A stretch of 64,000 bases of DNA from Tetranychus cinnabarinus (taxonomy: Eukaryota > Arthropoda > Arachnida > Trombidiformes > Tetranychidae), in the NCBI GenBank assembly GCA_022266195.1, contig WHVY01000001.1, forward strand, positions 8,246,001-8,310,000, read 5' to 3'. Below, piece after piece: positions 33,015-46,511 of this stretch. The stretch's first letter is position 1. Each line of letters begins with the position of its first letter. The notes beneath the pieces are model-generated. The model had not been told where the DNA came from. It made no database searches and saw only the letters and a program-made list of their open reading frames with translations. Made by a program: the position numbers and the translations under genes.

Positions 33015-36000
33015 TCTTTTGGACTGAATACATTCGGAATAACTTGGGGAAGCTCCTGAAGTTCATCTTCAAGTTCTATGTATTTATGCAATAGTAATTG
33101 ATATTGAAAAAATAAACTAATTTACAATGAATCTTATATTTCAAAAAAGGTCTTCAGAATTTTCTACTTTTTTTATCTTTTCATGTTAAGCACTTAACTT
33201 TTTTCATTGTACAGTGCTTCGCTTAAAAATGATCTGCGATGTAAACCGCTTGAACATTAGAAGGTATCAGCTAGATCAATTAGAGTCAATTTTAGATCAA
33301 TTTTTGTTAGATTTTACAAAATAATATTAGTGCTTTCGTTGGATTTTATTTTAAAATTTCGTAGCATAAAATTGAATCTACGGTTTTAAGAGCTGAATGT
33401 TTTCAAGTTATCCAAAGTGATCCAAAAACTGCTTCTAAATTGAACATTTTTTTCTATTGAATCCAAATTTCAACCAAATGATGAATGAGTCGAGAAAATG
33501 TTTTGCAAACTTAAGACATTGTAAGAAGAAAGATGAAAACAATAGCATTGATTCATTCTGAATTAAGATGTCCAAATCCAAGTGGCATTGTTTTTATTTC
33601 TTTTGAGTCCAGTTCTGAGTGTTCATGTATTAACATGAGATTAACCATAAAATATTGCTATTTAGATTTACCATGAAAATGTTTTCAGGTTTATTTCAAG
33701 TAAAAACTGAAGTGCTCTGAACTTTTCAATGTTGCCATTGGAAGGTTGGGAATGTTTTGCTATTATTCTTAAATTGAATCGATGCAATTTTTGTGGATTA
33801 GATTAGATCAACTATTAAATTGAAATTGATATTTCTCTATTCAATTAGATTAACGGTAAATTAAGCTTATTCAATTGTTGAAAGTTTTTTTTCAATTTTC
33901 AAATAACTTGGAATAGGAAAAGAAGAAGAAAAATGATTTCGATGTAAAAAAAGCTGAAACAGTTTTGTTATCACTTTCAATATCAATACTTGCATTTGAC
34001 TTTCCCTTTATATTTCCTAGTCTTGGCCTGGTCAAGGAATGAACAAGGTAATGATGTGACTGAATCTCTTGGTAATGATGATTGTTGACTTTTGTTTGTG
34101 GCAACACGATTGATGGACTTTCAACATCAAGATAACTGAGAATTCCAATAATAATGATAATAATAATGGAATGGGTCGTTTGTTTACTCCATTATTTCAT
34201 CTTAAATATCTCTCCTCCTCCTAATTGTGGTCAAGAAACGGTGGGAGGAAAAAAAAGTGAAGCCAAAAATGATGATCATCCAAATGACTGAAAGAAACTT
34301 GAACTAGATTTCCCCTGTAATCATACTCATGAACCATTTATAAGATTCACTTTACAAATGGACAAAAATGTTGACAAATCTTTGCTTTTTGACTAAAATG
34401 GAAATAAATTTTTCAACAAGAAAACATTTGAATCTTAAAATGGCCAGAACTGCTTCTTACAATGAAAATGTTATTCAATGATGTACCAAACTCAAGTCTC
34501 CATAAAATGTTTACAAATGTCTTTCCTTTCAATCCATGAAATCATTTTGATTCCTAAATGATAATTGATAAATTTTTGAAGAGCAAATATTTTCTTGAAA
34601 TGCTTTTCAGCTTCCATTTGTTTTTAAAAGCAGTTTTCCTTGCCAGCAAAGTAGCGGATAAAAATGGGAATGAAACTTGAATAACTTGTATGATTACATG
34701 AGCAATACTCATAACACATTCATAAAGTCCTCAACTCCAAGTAATAATACTTAAGATGACTAAATCCAATTATCCATTGATGATAAAACAGCAACAACAC
34801 CAATAAAGGTTTGTTAATATTTGATGAAGGAAATGATTATGAATATGATGAAGATGATGACCAAGTGTAAGCATAAGGACAATCAAACCGTGACTGCCAA
34901 CAGCATTTAAAAAGGACTGACATTTGCTTATTATTTCTTGAAGCTCTTGCAACCTTTTTTTTGTTCTTGATTACATCAAATTAGATTAAATTGTTGGAAA
35001 CCATTAATAAGTTATCAGTTGAAAGGTTGTAAAGAAAAAGCGTTTCCCGTTTGAAGAGCAAAAAACGCAAAATATTAATCCAAAAAGGTTTCGCTTTACA
35101 TAATAATCTGGAATGACTAATGCTGTACAAGTGACAATATTGGCTGGGAGTGAAAATTGTTTCCTCTTTGGATGATTAAAAATTAATAGCAACCAATTTT
35201 ACCGTGAATACTTGTCAAAATGTTGAGTGTAGCAGAACCTTAGAAAATGAAGGAATCAATTGAAGGAATCAAGCTTATAAAATATTTATACAAATTGTAA
35301 TATGGAAAGAATGAGAGAGAAAAAAAATGTTTCCATATTATTTTTGGGTTGCGATTGTTGATTTAGAAACGTATCAAACACACAGAAAAGATATTTCATT
35401 ATTAATATTTACAATACAGGGAATTGGATGTGAGAATAGCAAAATGTTATTCTTAACATTATCAAGTTTCGCTTGAATAAGTTGAAAAATTTACTGTAAC
35501 ATGTCAAAGTGTCCAATGTAAATATTCAGGGAATGAGTCAGGAGCGTGGAAATTGAAACCAAATATTGAATGGAATTTTTTGTCGATGATTCGAATGGCA
35601 AAAAATGGACATTTCATTTCCATTCCCAGTCTTGGATTTCAATTAAATCTCTAAATTTTAAAATTAGTATTTACTAAACGTTTTGGCAACATTTTTCAAT
35701 CTTTTCATTTCTCAGTTTCTTTAACATTGAATTATATTTTATTGAGTGAATTTAGGACCACTTTTCTTGGTATTGCTTTCAATTTCATTGTTGAATATTT
35801 TTGGGTTTTCTTGGGTTTGTTCATTTTCTGTGTTTGTGATTAGAAGAGCAATTTAAACTCATATTCATGATCATTATTAGGGAATCAGAGTTGGTTTATT
35901 GTGCATAAATGTTCTATTCAATAGTTATCTGATTACCATGTTCAACTGTGGAATCAATGAGCATATTCATTGAGTGATTTGAAAGGCTATAATTTGGTTC

Positions 36001-37944
36001 ATCATCAAGTGTGTCTTCATTTTTAATGCAATTTTTCTGGTTCTATTCTGTTCCATTACAAACTGTATCATTAACTTTCACTGGAAAATGAAAATCAATC
36101 ATAAAAATTAATGATTCTTTTCATTTTTACTTTCAATCATAATGGATAATTTAATGAATATATTGAACACAATTTAGGATATTATTACAGTGATTATTGT
36201 CAAAGTTAAACTTGCAACAACATTTGAAAGGTAAAGTTTATAAGATTGAAAATGGTACACAAAACATTCATCAATAACAATGTTTATTTGGATTATTTAA
36301 CAACATCAAATCATCTCAACTTTTATCACGTATTTTCAACTTAATTGTATCCAGTTTTCAATTATTGACACTTTTCCTTGTTTAATATTCAATTATTCAT
36401 ATGTTTTTGCTCATTTAATGACAATCCTTTTCATCTTTACGAATAATTAATGCAATAATTGTCATTATTTTCCTGTAAATGTTCAATATAATCACACAGA
36501 TTCACTTCATTTGCTTTCAACCTTTTTATACCCAAAATTAATGATTCATTTTGATATCAATTTAAATCATTAATTAACATTATTTCAATATATCATTAGG
36601 AGAAGTTCAAATTGTTGCCATTAAACAGCATTAATCAGTGAATAAGCTGATGACTCGAGAATAATTTACTTCAATTGTCAGCCCAAACAATATTAGAAAC
36701 AATTTTTTCTTTAGCTTCACTGGGACTAAAAAAAGCTGTGATTGCTGTTCAACTGTTATTTTATAGTTGACTTGAATTGTTTTTTATCACCAGTTCAGTG
36801 TTTTTTATTAGCAGCCCATGAAAATGTAACAACAGATAATTTCATTTTTCACTTTCCCTGAACCTTGAAACTGAATTTATCATCTCACAGCTATTTTCAT
36901 GGGATCAGTTTGCCAGGATATTTATGAGACGCAAATTTGGCCCAACTTGTGTTTACATATTGTCAAGCTTGAAGATCCCAGTGAAATAAGCCAAAACTTT
37001 CCCACCAACAAATCTCAATATTTAACCATCTTTTAGGTTGTTTACAGCTTTGTCAGTCATGATGAACACAATTAACGCGATCATTAACTATTATAAGCTT
37101 AATAATTAACCTCTTTAACCAATCAAGGCTGAAATCATCAAAATTTAACGTCTTTTGCTATATTTTTTGTATTGAGAATCCAATTTTTTGTTCTTGAACA
37201 ATTATTGATTTTGATTCCCCTCTCACTGAGTAAATATTACGGTTAATAGCTTTATCATTGTAAAGGTAAACAGTTGAAGGTGTATCTGGTTTACATTTAC
37301 AATTGTGGTTGGTGTTAAAATTGAATTAAAATTGAATTAAAATTGAAATGAATTGAAAGTCTTATTCAAACAGATAACAAAACAATGTATAAATACAAAC
37401 TAATTGAATACATTTTTTGGTTCTAATAGTTGAATGGATTAACAAACAAACCAAAAAAAGGGAATTAAATTAAATGGGTTAACATGAATAACAGCTTTTC
37501 AGTTACTGTTTTTTGTTGGTTACACATTTGAACAGGAAAGTTTGAATACTCAATTTTAATTCAATATTAACAAAGTACCCTGTTAACCAATGAACAGTTT
37601 GAGTTTCACGGGAATTCACAAAAAGTGTAGAGAAGCAAAGGAAGTTATGTTGATGTAATAATTTTATGAACAGCCAGATGGAAATAAACTTATGGATAAA
37701 CTCAAAGTGAATGTTGAACAACTCTAATGATATTAAATATACCAATCACGATTATAGTTGTGATATATTTATCAAATTTTGTTTTAATTTTTTGCCATTC
37801 CATTGTCATGATGTCAGTCAGAATAATCATTAAATTAATCTTGAACATGTCCAATTGTATAAGGTGCACATTTGAATCCTTTCATTGTGAAGATCCAAAT
37901 TTTGTCCAAATAGAGGTTCCACTCTTGATATGCTTCCTATTTAC
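33015..37944. other. Start of the gene-poor region
   Basis: A+T-rich, with a short tandem of ATTAAAATTGA units at about 37315-37350. No coding exon is supported; open frames are short and compositionally like the background. Confidence 0.45.
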
Positions 37945-38095
37945 AGGTTCCTAGATTTTTTTGAGGTTCCCATGTCTTCTAAGAGGCTCCTTTGGTTCTC
38001 TGAGTTTCCTAAGAATCTTTAAGGTTTCTCGGTTTCTTTGAGGTTCCTTTACTTTTTTGAGGTTCCTTGAGGTTTTCTTGACTCCTTGGTTGCTT
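37945..38095 (+). repeat. Degenerate minisatellite of TTTGAGGTTCCT units
   Basis: GAGGTTCC and close variants (GAGGCTCC, GAGTTTCC, AGGTTTCT) recur about eight times at roughly 18-22 bp spacing. Confidence 0.55.
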
Positions 38096-38370
38096 TAGGC
38101 CTTTTCATTTTGATAATTTAATTTCGTCTCCAATCCATTTAACGTTTGTTTTTCTCCTTTTTCTTTATTCCAATGGCATTAACGTTTATCTGGTCCTGTA
38201 AATTGGAAATAACAATTGAATATTGAATAATGCAACATTTTCAGATTCATTGAGGGATCCATTAAATGAAATAATATAATTCAGCTTATGTACATTATTT
38301 TACTAATGACTCTTTGCTTGGTTTATTTTAGCTTTCATTTTGACTCACTTACAAGCTTTTCTCATCTCAG

Positions 38371-38383
38371 TGACCTCAGGTCA
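38371..38383. promoter_or_regulatory. Everted repeat of nuclear-receptor half-sites
   Basis: TGACCT-C-AGGTCA is a perfect 13-bp palindrome of two AGGTCA half-sites, everted with 1-bp spacing. Nuclear receptor binding is inference; no gene lies within several kb. Confidence 0.3.
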
Positions 38384-41300
38384 CATTAACGACTCTATCA
38401 TCATTATCATCATTTTCCTTTCTTCTTCTTTTTTTGTGCTTTCCTCTTCTTTTCCTCTATTAGGACCTAATTATAAGCTATTAGCGTAGGTTAAATTGAT
38501 TACCATCGATTGAGAGAAACAAGCAAAAAATTGGGTTTCTTTTTACGCTTTCATAAGGTTGATCTTCATAATAATAATAGTCCTTTTGATGTAGTTTTGT
38601 ACTTTTTGAGTTGTTTTTTTTTCTCTCTTCTTGCTATGAGCATCTATTTTCATACAATTGAGATTCAATTAATCATGATTAATCTTTAAATTCAAAGGTT
38701 GGAGTATAACTGGCACAGAAAAGCTCGGAGATTGGCATAACACGCGATTGTAAATTGGTTTACAATCATTTGTTTTGCTGTTGTTTTTCAAAACTAATAC
38801 ATTTAGATGAGAGTGAAGCGACACAGAAACATACTGAAAAAAACGATCCGTGGATGGACATTGATGATTTTACTATTACTACCAGTGTTACTGGTGATGA
38901 TGATGATGGTGATGATAGCATCAGATCTGTTTTATATTATATTATGATCATTTACAGGGGAAATATAATCCAGATCCGCCTATTATTTCATCCGGAAATC
39001 CCTTTAACATCATCCAAAACTGCTTACCACCCATTTTGTTTTCCTCTCCATTTTATCCTTTCCTTGCCATCTTCTCGGTCTTCATCTTCTTTCCATCTAA
39101 TTCACTTCCATCAGCATTGTGACAATCCTGTTGATGACATGATGATGATGATAATGATGTTAGTGGTTGACATGCAACAGTGAAAAAAAGACAACAATAA
39201 AACAAACCACAATCAACAAGAATAACAGATAAAACAAGAAAACAAAAAGCTTAACAAACCTGAATCTATTAACAATACAAAGATTTTATAAAGGCACATT
39301 TTTACCTTGGTGACACCTAACTCAACCACGTAATCTTAGTAAATTAACTGTTTAATAATTTAAACAACAATTTAAATTGAACAAAATCACAAAAAATAGC
39401 AATTAAGATCCAGTTAGCAAATAAAATAGGGTTAACGGCTTAACTCAGCTGTTTCTGTGCGCCGCTTAAAGCTAGCTGTTTTGTAAGCTGTTTTCATAGC
39501 TGTTCCGATATTTTTTGCTGCCGACAAACATAGAGTTAAATCCAGCGCTTTTTAATTTTACAATTAACAATTTGTTTAGTTTGATTACTTAAATAGATTG
39601 ATAGTCATTTGTTGTTAATGTAGAGGAAAATCGGAACCAAAAATTATGCCATTAAATCATCTGTAATTAACCCTGACAGTGTGATTGCCTTTTGTTACCT
39701 TAATCATTACAAAGTATTTGGCAAAATCTCATCAACTTTTAATCGTTAATTTCATTGCCAGCAACTCAATTGAAAGACTGTTCAACAAAATTAAACCCAA
39801 ATACTGCTGATTTAGGATAAAGTCAAAGATGCCTTAATAAAGACAAAAGCATTTCATCGTAAAATAAAACCTAAATTATTCTAATTATATGCTTTATTAG
39901 ATTTATTGTACTGAATTTTATGTTAATGATAATGTCTCAATTGTTAGGGAAACTAATTCATTGTAAAATACAAAAAAATAATGTAACATATAAAAGCAAT
40001 CTGATTAATTTCGGTAAATTTTTGACGTCGTTTTAAGGTGCATGTAGCTCGGTAATCAACTTAAGCCAATGTTTATGCCTTGTTTATCCTAATCAGTTGA
40101 TTATTGATGTTTATTTGATATTAACTGGCTTTGAGTGTTTCATAATTGAAATTATAATTAAAGCAAATCAAGCAGCAATATCAATAAGAGTCAACAGTAA
40201 CAACCCAAAGCCAGCAACAACTCATAACTTAATTAGTAAAAAAGAGCTCTTTTGATTTTTCTCGGTTACAAACTTAATTAGAAACAGAAGAGGAAAGATG
40301 ATGATGGTGATGATGAGGGAGAGACAGATATTCATGTTAAAATATACATAAGAGTCTTAATTATCATTCCTTGGTTCATGATAACCAAGTTACCGAGGAA
40401 ACTGTAATGCCATGTTTTTTGTAGGCTTTGTATGGTTGAAGATAAAAATTGTCATCTACTGTGCAAACCATAAGGCTTTACAGTTTATTATTATTGTTTG
40501 GATGAAAGAGGATGAAGATAAATGAATAGGAATGAATGATGATGGTGAATGAAGAAGATAATTTGAGTAAATTTAAGTGAGAATATGGATTGTAAAGAAA
40601 TTACTTGTTATATTCCGAGTTGCACTCTTTTTTTGTGTGTTGGTCTTGTTGTTGTTGGCTTCATTGTTCATTCACTCATTGATCTTCTCCATGAAGATGA
40701 GGATTCAAATAATGAGAAAGATGATGATGAATGAATGAATCTAACAAGATATTATTTTTATATAAACATGAATTGAAAAGAGAAGTCAAAAATGGTGTTA
40801 ATAATAAAAAATAATAACTATAATAATGAACCAAGAAGCAAGTAAAATAAACTGACAACAAAACAAGTCCATTGAGAGAAGCAGATATTTTTGGATAATT
40901 TACTGAGTTGGGTGAAAAATTGTTTTCATTTTTGGCTTGTCTGATTTATCTAACACATAATATTAACTATTGAGACGATAAAATTAATTATTGAACATAA
41001 AAATGTGCTTCAATTAATTTAATTTCATAAAATTATACAATTTATAAAGGGCGCCTTAATCTTATTGGGTAATGGGTTTAGTCAGCTGAGGCAATGATTC
41101 AGTTATTTTTCAAAGGTTTCAATGTTAATCGGTTTGTCCATTTTAATTTCAGGCTCTTTGAATAATTTAAGGTCATTGGGTAGATCAAGTTTGTTTGGTC
41201 AAAGGATGGAATCAAGAAATAATCATTATCTACTGTAAGTAGCCATTTTCATCACTATCATTTCTCATGTGTTTTTTTTCATCTATCATCAGGTTCACCT

Positions 41301-44300
41301 TTAACTTTATTAATAATATACTTGGACATGAAGCTTCAGATGAAAGGAATCTTGGAGACTGACTGTTGACTAGATGATGGAGGATCAATCTCAGGTTAAA
41401 TGATTTTCAATCTCAATGTCTTGAAGGTACAACAAGCCAAGAAGGAAAAAAGCTCTACTTCGTCTTGGTTTCTTTAGGTACATCAGTTTAGTGACACTTC
41501 AAATATCCATTTAACCCTCAGGATATTTCATCTCTATACTTTTCCTTAGAGAGACCTTTTCTTTCATCATGATCATCATCTTATTTCTGGAAAAGCTTGT
41601 TGCTCTGATCAAAATCATATCAACTTCACAAGGTTGACTGCATCTTGGTTGGTTTCATTTACTTCATCTTTTCATCTCTTCTTAGACAAAAATTGTTTCA
41701 TAGTTTCTCATTACCATTTGATGATAATTCAAGTGTGATTCAATGATGATGATGATAATTTAAAGTGATTATTGTATCATAATATAAATTTATCAGATAT
41801 TTTAGTTGAGTGAAATGAAATGAAATGAAAATCCAAGTAACCAGAGAAAGAAAGGACAGATAAAAGGTAATTCGAGTAGAGAATGAGAAAAAAAGGTTTC
41901 AAGACAAAAAAAGATTTTGCTTTTAACTTTGTCAGGTTCTCGAGTTAATCAAGTTATTCGGAAATCCGGCAAATTTTAAGAGTATTTATCAAATTATGAG
42001 TTGTTCAATCTCAGGTCCTTCTGATGGTTTGTTTTGATGAAAAAAAACAATGATAAACTTTTATTTTCATCCTTAGTTTAACTAGAAATTTGATGTCCAC
42101 ATCGAAAATTGTGATTGTCTCATTTTAGTCAATCACTCTAAACACCTAAAGATAACTCTGGTATCCTTTTCATCATTAATCTTACCCATTTTCATCTTCA
42201 TCATTGACCAACATCCAAACATTAAGGGAAAACACTTTTCGTTGCTATTTCTGCTCTTATCATCATCATCTTTCCCCTTCATTTTTACCATGTGATATAT
42301 TGTCTTCTAAACTGAATCCAAAAACTGAACAGACTTAAAGTGTCAACATGAGTGAACGAATTGAATTAACTCAGATTTACAGATTTTCATAGCATGATAA
42401 CTTGAAAAGTTTCCTAAGATAAATTAATCAATCTTTTTCTTTGTTTCACTGTTTCACCGTTTTCTCCTCATCATCCTCTTAACTCAACTCTAATTAAATT
42501 AGGTCAATTTATCTCATCTCCATCACCATCATCTTCATTTTCATCTTATCCTTTTCCTTCTTCCTCTTGTGGTTTAATACATCATTTCATGTTATCATCT
42601 TTTTCCTTTTCTTTTCACCAGCAAAAAGGATTAAGTTGATCTTTTTATTTTTCTCACTGAACAAGAAGACGTAAAAGACAGACGAACCCAAAATTGAAGT
42701 AAAAGCAAGACAAAAATAGTGAGAATTACAATTTAAATTGACGATGATTTATGAATATAATCATGTTCATCTATTTTTATCATCATTTGTTGGTGTACAT
42801 TTCAAGATCCTTTTACATCCATTGCTTTATCTCCATTTTAATTTGACCTTTATTTTTGTTTTCCCAGATCCAATGGATTCATTTCAATTCCTTTCCAATT
42901 GCAATCCGAATCTGGAATTATGGAACCTTAATCAAGAAAAGTTAACGATCCTGTAATGTTGACAGTATTTTTGAATCCATTGCTGACTGATGATCACTGC
43001 TTATCATAATTATGATGCTCTGAGTTAATTTGTTTGATTCTCTCTCCTGAGAATTAACTCTACCGAAGTTGATTGCTCAATTAGAAACTAATTATCAACA
43101 TTTGAATAAGTCGCTTGGTAAAAGGGTTGTAATTGTGATGATGGTGATGTTAATAGTTGAGGTCATTGGTTGGGTCACAGGTAAATGTGTAAAAAAAGGA
43201 GAAATAATAAACGAGTTAATTGTCAGTTCAATAATTATCCTTAATTGTTAATATAATTTGTAAAAGGATTCAATTTCAATCATAAACGTACGAAAAACCA
43301 AAAAGAGTAAAGTAAATGTAATAAATGATATTAATAATGATTTGATGCTGTGATCATTGATCAGTGGTTTAAGGGCGAAATCTCATATTAATAATAATGA
43401 AACCTCTTGAGGGTTAATTTGACTTGATTAAGGTTGATGACACATTCAATAATCAAAATGAAAATCAATGAACAAAAAATCAATTGCAATTAACATCCGA
43501 ACACTTTAATCTATTGGGATAAATTTACCTTGAAAGTGAAACATTACACTCCTAACATCTCTATTAGTATCATATTTAGATCATTGGAATTGTTAATTGT
43601 CTTAATAGAGAGTAAACCATTCCGAGTTAACCATCAATCAAATGAACTGGAAATCAACAAATAGGCTCATTTTCCTGGTAATTATAACATTGAGCTAATA
43701 TGGTGGTTATTTGCTGATTTGGTTTGTCTTATGTTTGACTCAATTCTAGGGAGTTTGACTGATTGGAAAGATTTTGTTGTTGCAAATATTCAAGATTGAT
43801 TGTTGATTGGGTGAAAAATATCAGCTAATTCACCTTAATTTATGGCCCAAAAAGGTGTGTTAAATGTTGAATGTTAAAGTACGATAAATTGATAATCAAT
43901 AGATTAACTCATCTCCACCAATTTATCATTCAACAAAAGGTAGCAAAACAAGAGATTGTTGTATATAATTAGCAGGCTTAAAATTACATGATACGTTGAC
44001 ATTGATTAGTTGATACAAGGTAAATTGTAGTTGAAATACACCAAAATATTAATCTTTTAAGCTTCACTTTAAGGGTCAACGATTAATACAGCAAAATAAC
44101 TTGGTAATCATCATCATCATTGTTATTCAAGTAGTCTACTTATAATCATCATTAGCGTTAATTATGGTTTAACGGAGGAAACATAATACATATTTAGCTA
44201 AAGCTAAATTACAAAATGTAATTCCTCATCACCATTAACTGATTGTTCATTGATCCAACTTTGCAACAAATAAAATTGTAACCAAACCAATCAAATAATT

Positions 44301-46253
44301 GACCATGAAAGGTAATGTTCATCTTTTAAATTAATTACATTCAAAACTATCGACTCTTTTTTACAATTAAATTTCACCTTTTTTTCATCTCAACATCAAC
44401 AAAATCACTATTACTATTGTATTTTGTTTCTTATCATCATTCATTGTTCATCTAATACGTCTAAATCAACCTTTATGGCGGTAATAAAGGTATTAATTTT
44501 GATGAAATGTAATGATTAGTGTATTCAATTGAGCCTTTTGATTACCAAAGTGTTAGAGTGTATTTTTGTTGCAGATAAACAGACATTTTTCAGTTCAATT
44601 GAATACGATTTTGAGATTTACAATCGATGAATGACAGGTCAATGATCATGAGATAAACAATTAATAATCAAATTGTAAATCAATACATTTAGATAGATTT
44701 ATGTCTTTTTGCTTTAAAATTAACCCTAATTGGAATTACTAATGAAAAAAGCTTAAAACCAGTGAAATTTGATTAATTTGAATTCAATTGGAGTCCATGT
44801 GGATGTAAATAAATCATCCAATTGTGAGGTCATCTTTACAATTTCACAATTGATACAATTAGATGAAGATTGAATGATTCCTTTCAGCTATTAGCCATTA
44901 TCAAGTTGAAATCTTTAAAATTTTGTTTTTCCACTTCTCTTTCAGCAATAGAAATGATTCAGGTAAGCAAAAAAAGTACAGAATCTATTAACAGCAGGTA
45001 TCTCAATCATAATATAATCTGCTTCTATCGTTTGATTACTCCTTAACGAGGATGATTTGCTTTTTATCCTCTTACAATTTTGGCATTTCACTTGTAATTA
45101 CCTTGATCAGATAGTTATTTGTTGACAACAGTATAACAACAACTGTGAATGGTAAACGAGTTTTTGTCGGGATAACTTGAAATAACTTGAGATTCATGAA
45201 AAAAAAGAGTGACTCCTCTCATATTAGTACAACAGCCAAAAATAAAGCAACATCAAGCGAACAGTTTTCTGTTGAAATGTTGAAAGGTTACTCTGCGTGT
45301 GATTTGCCTCCAATGATTTACAGAGAGATTGATAGTGAAAGAAAAGGAGAAAAAGAAAAAGAAACATGAATTAGATTGAGCAAAAAATTCAGAAATTAAA
45401 CAATTTTACCATTAAGTTTTCATTTACCATGAGATAAGATTGGCTTCAACACGCTACTGGCTCCTGGGTAGGTAAAGTTATTCATAATAAATCCTTACGG
45501 ATCAAACAAACAGGTAACAGATAACATATGGAAGCAGAGAACACAATAGAAACAAAAAAAAAATAATGTAAATTAGCTAAATTGGTTGACAACTGTTGAT
45601 AAATGATGGTAAATTTACAGGCAGTTAATCAACACATGGATTGAAAGCAGCCTAAAATAAACGCCAAGAGTCACATGGCTTGTAGAGCGCAAGTTTCAAA
45701 TCTTGTGATTACATTAAAGATGACATTTTTTTTGTTAAAATTTGAAGTGATTTAATTTAGATTGTTTTAAAATCGTATCATTTATGGTTAATTATCCTGA
45801 TGATCACCCATGTGAGATGGTTAAAAACAATGCTTATCTCATAATAGTTAATGAAAAACTTGATATACAATGTTCATTAATTTATACCAAGTGAAAGCCA
45901 AGTTGACTTGTTTTATAAAGATTATTCATCAACATGGTCTTCACCAAGAATGCTTTCAATCTGTGATAAATTATCCAATTTTTTAAGTTATGCTTCTCGG
46001 AACGACGATTGAACTTTAATGCAACAATATTTGCCTCCGAATGATTACAATCAATCAGTCATTTTACCATCATCATCTCTGTTGGACTCCATCAACTTTC
46101 ACTTATAGATCGGACCTTAAAAACATTGTTAACTTTGACTTGGAGAGATACATAAACAAGTAAAATGTTGATCAGCTTCCCATGGATAAATGATTGAAAA
46201 GGAAAATAAATCAGTTGATGATTATCATCGATTAATTGTGACCATTTCCAGTG
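38384..46253. other. Gene-poor region, central part
   Basis: Rich in TCATCATC/GATGATGA microsatellite tracts (for example about 38880-38915, 39140-39160 and 41740-41760) and in poly-pyrimidine runs. I see no exon pair that joins into a recognisable protein. Confidence 0.45.
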
Positions 46254-46511
46254 TATAAAATTAATGGTCAACTCTTGAAATACAATTTAATGTTTGCCCT
46301 TTTTGTTTTGGCTTCAGCGTTTGGCTTCATTTGCACCATTTTTGTTGAACCACAAAAAGGCTCAAACCTTGGTTTCCAATTGTATGTATAACATGTTAAA
46401 TATGCATATTACTGACCATTGACCGATACCAATCTCAAGATATATCTTTTCAGAGAAGGGCAACTGAATCAATCTTTTCAGTTTCTTCTTCTTCTTTGGC
46501 CTGCTTCTTAA
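46254..46511 (+). other. Candidate small secreted-peptide gene (two exons)
   Basis: TATAAAA (46254-46260) precedes an ATG at 46290 that opens a signal-peptide-like frame (MFALFVLASAFGFICTIF). A GTATGT donor follows 46381, and a pyrimidine-rich acceptor ends at 46453 (TATATCTTTTCAG). Joining 46290-46381 with 46454-46511 keeps the frame and gives 49 residues ending ...LLLLWPAS. The TATA-to-ATG distance leaves almost no 5' UTR and I recognise no homologue, so this may be chance. Confidence 0.2.

Noticed and set aside
38755..39183. 142-codon plus-strand frame
   Set aside because: Built around GATGATGAT and TCATCATC microsatellites, with composition like the background.
45660..45720. tRNA-like sequence
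   Set aside because: There is a GTTTCAAATC word, but no matching A box, acceptor stem or anticodon arm.
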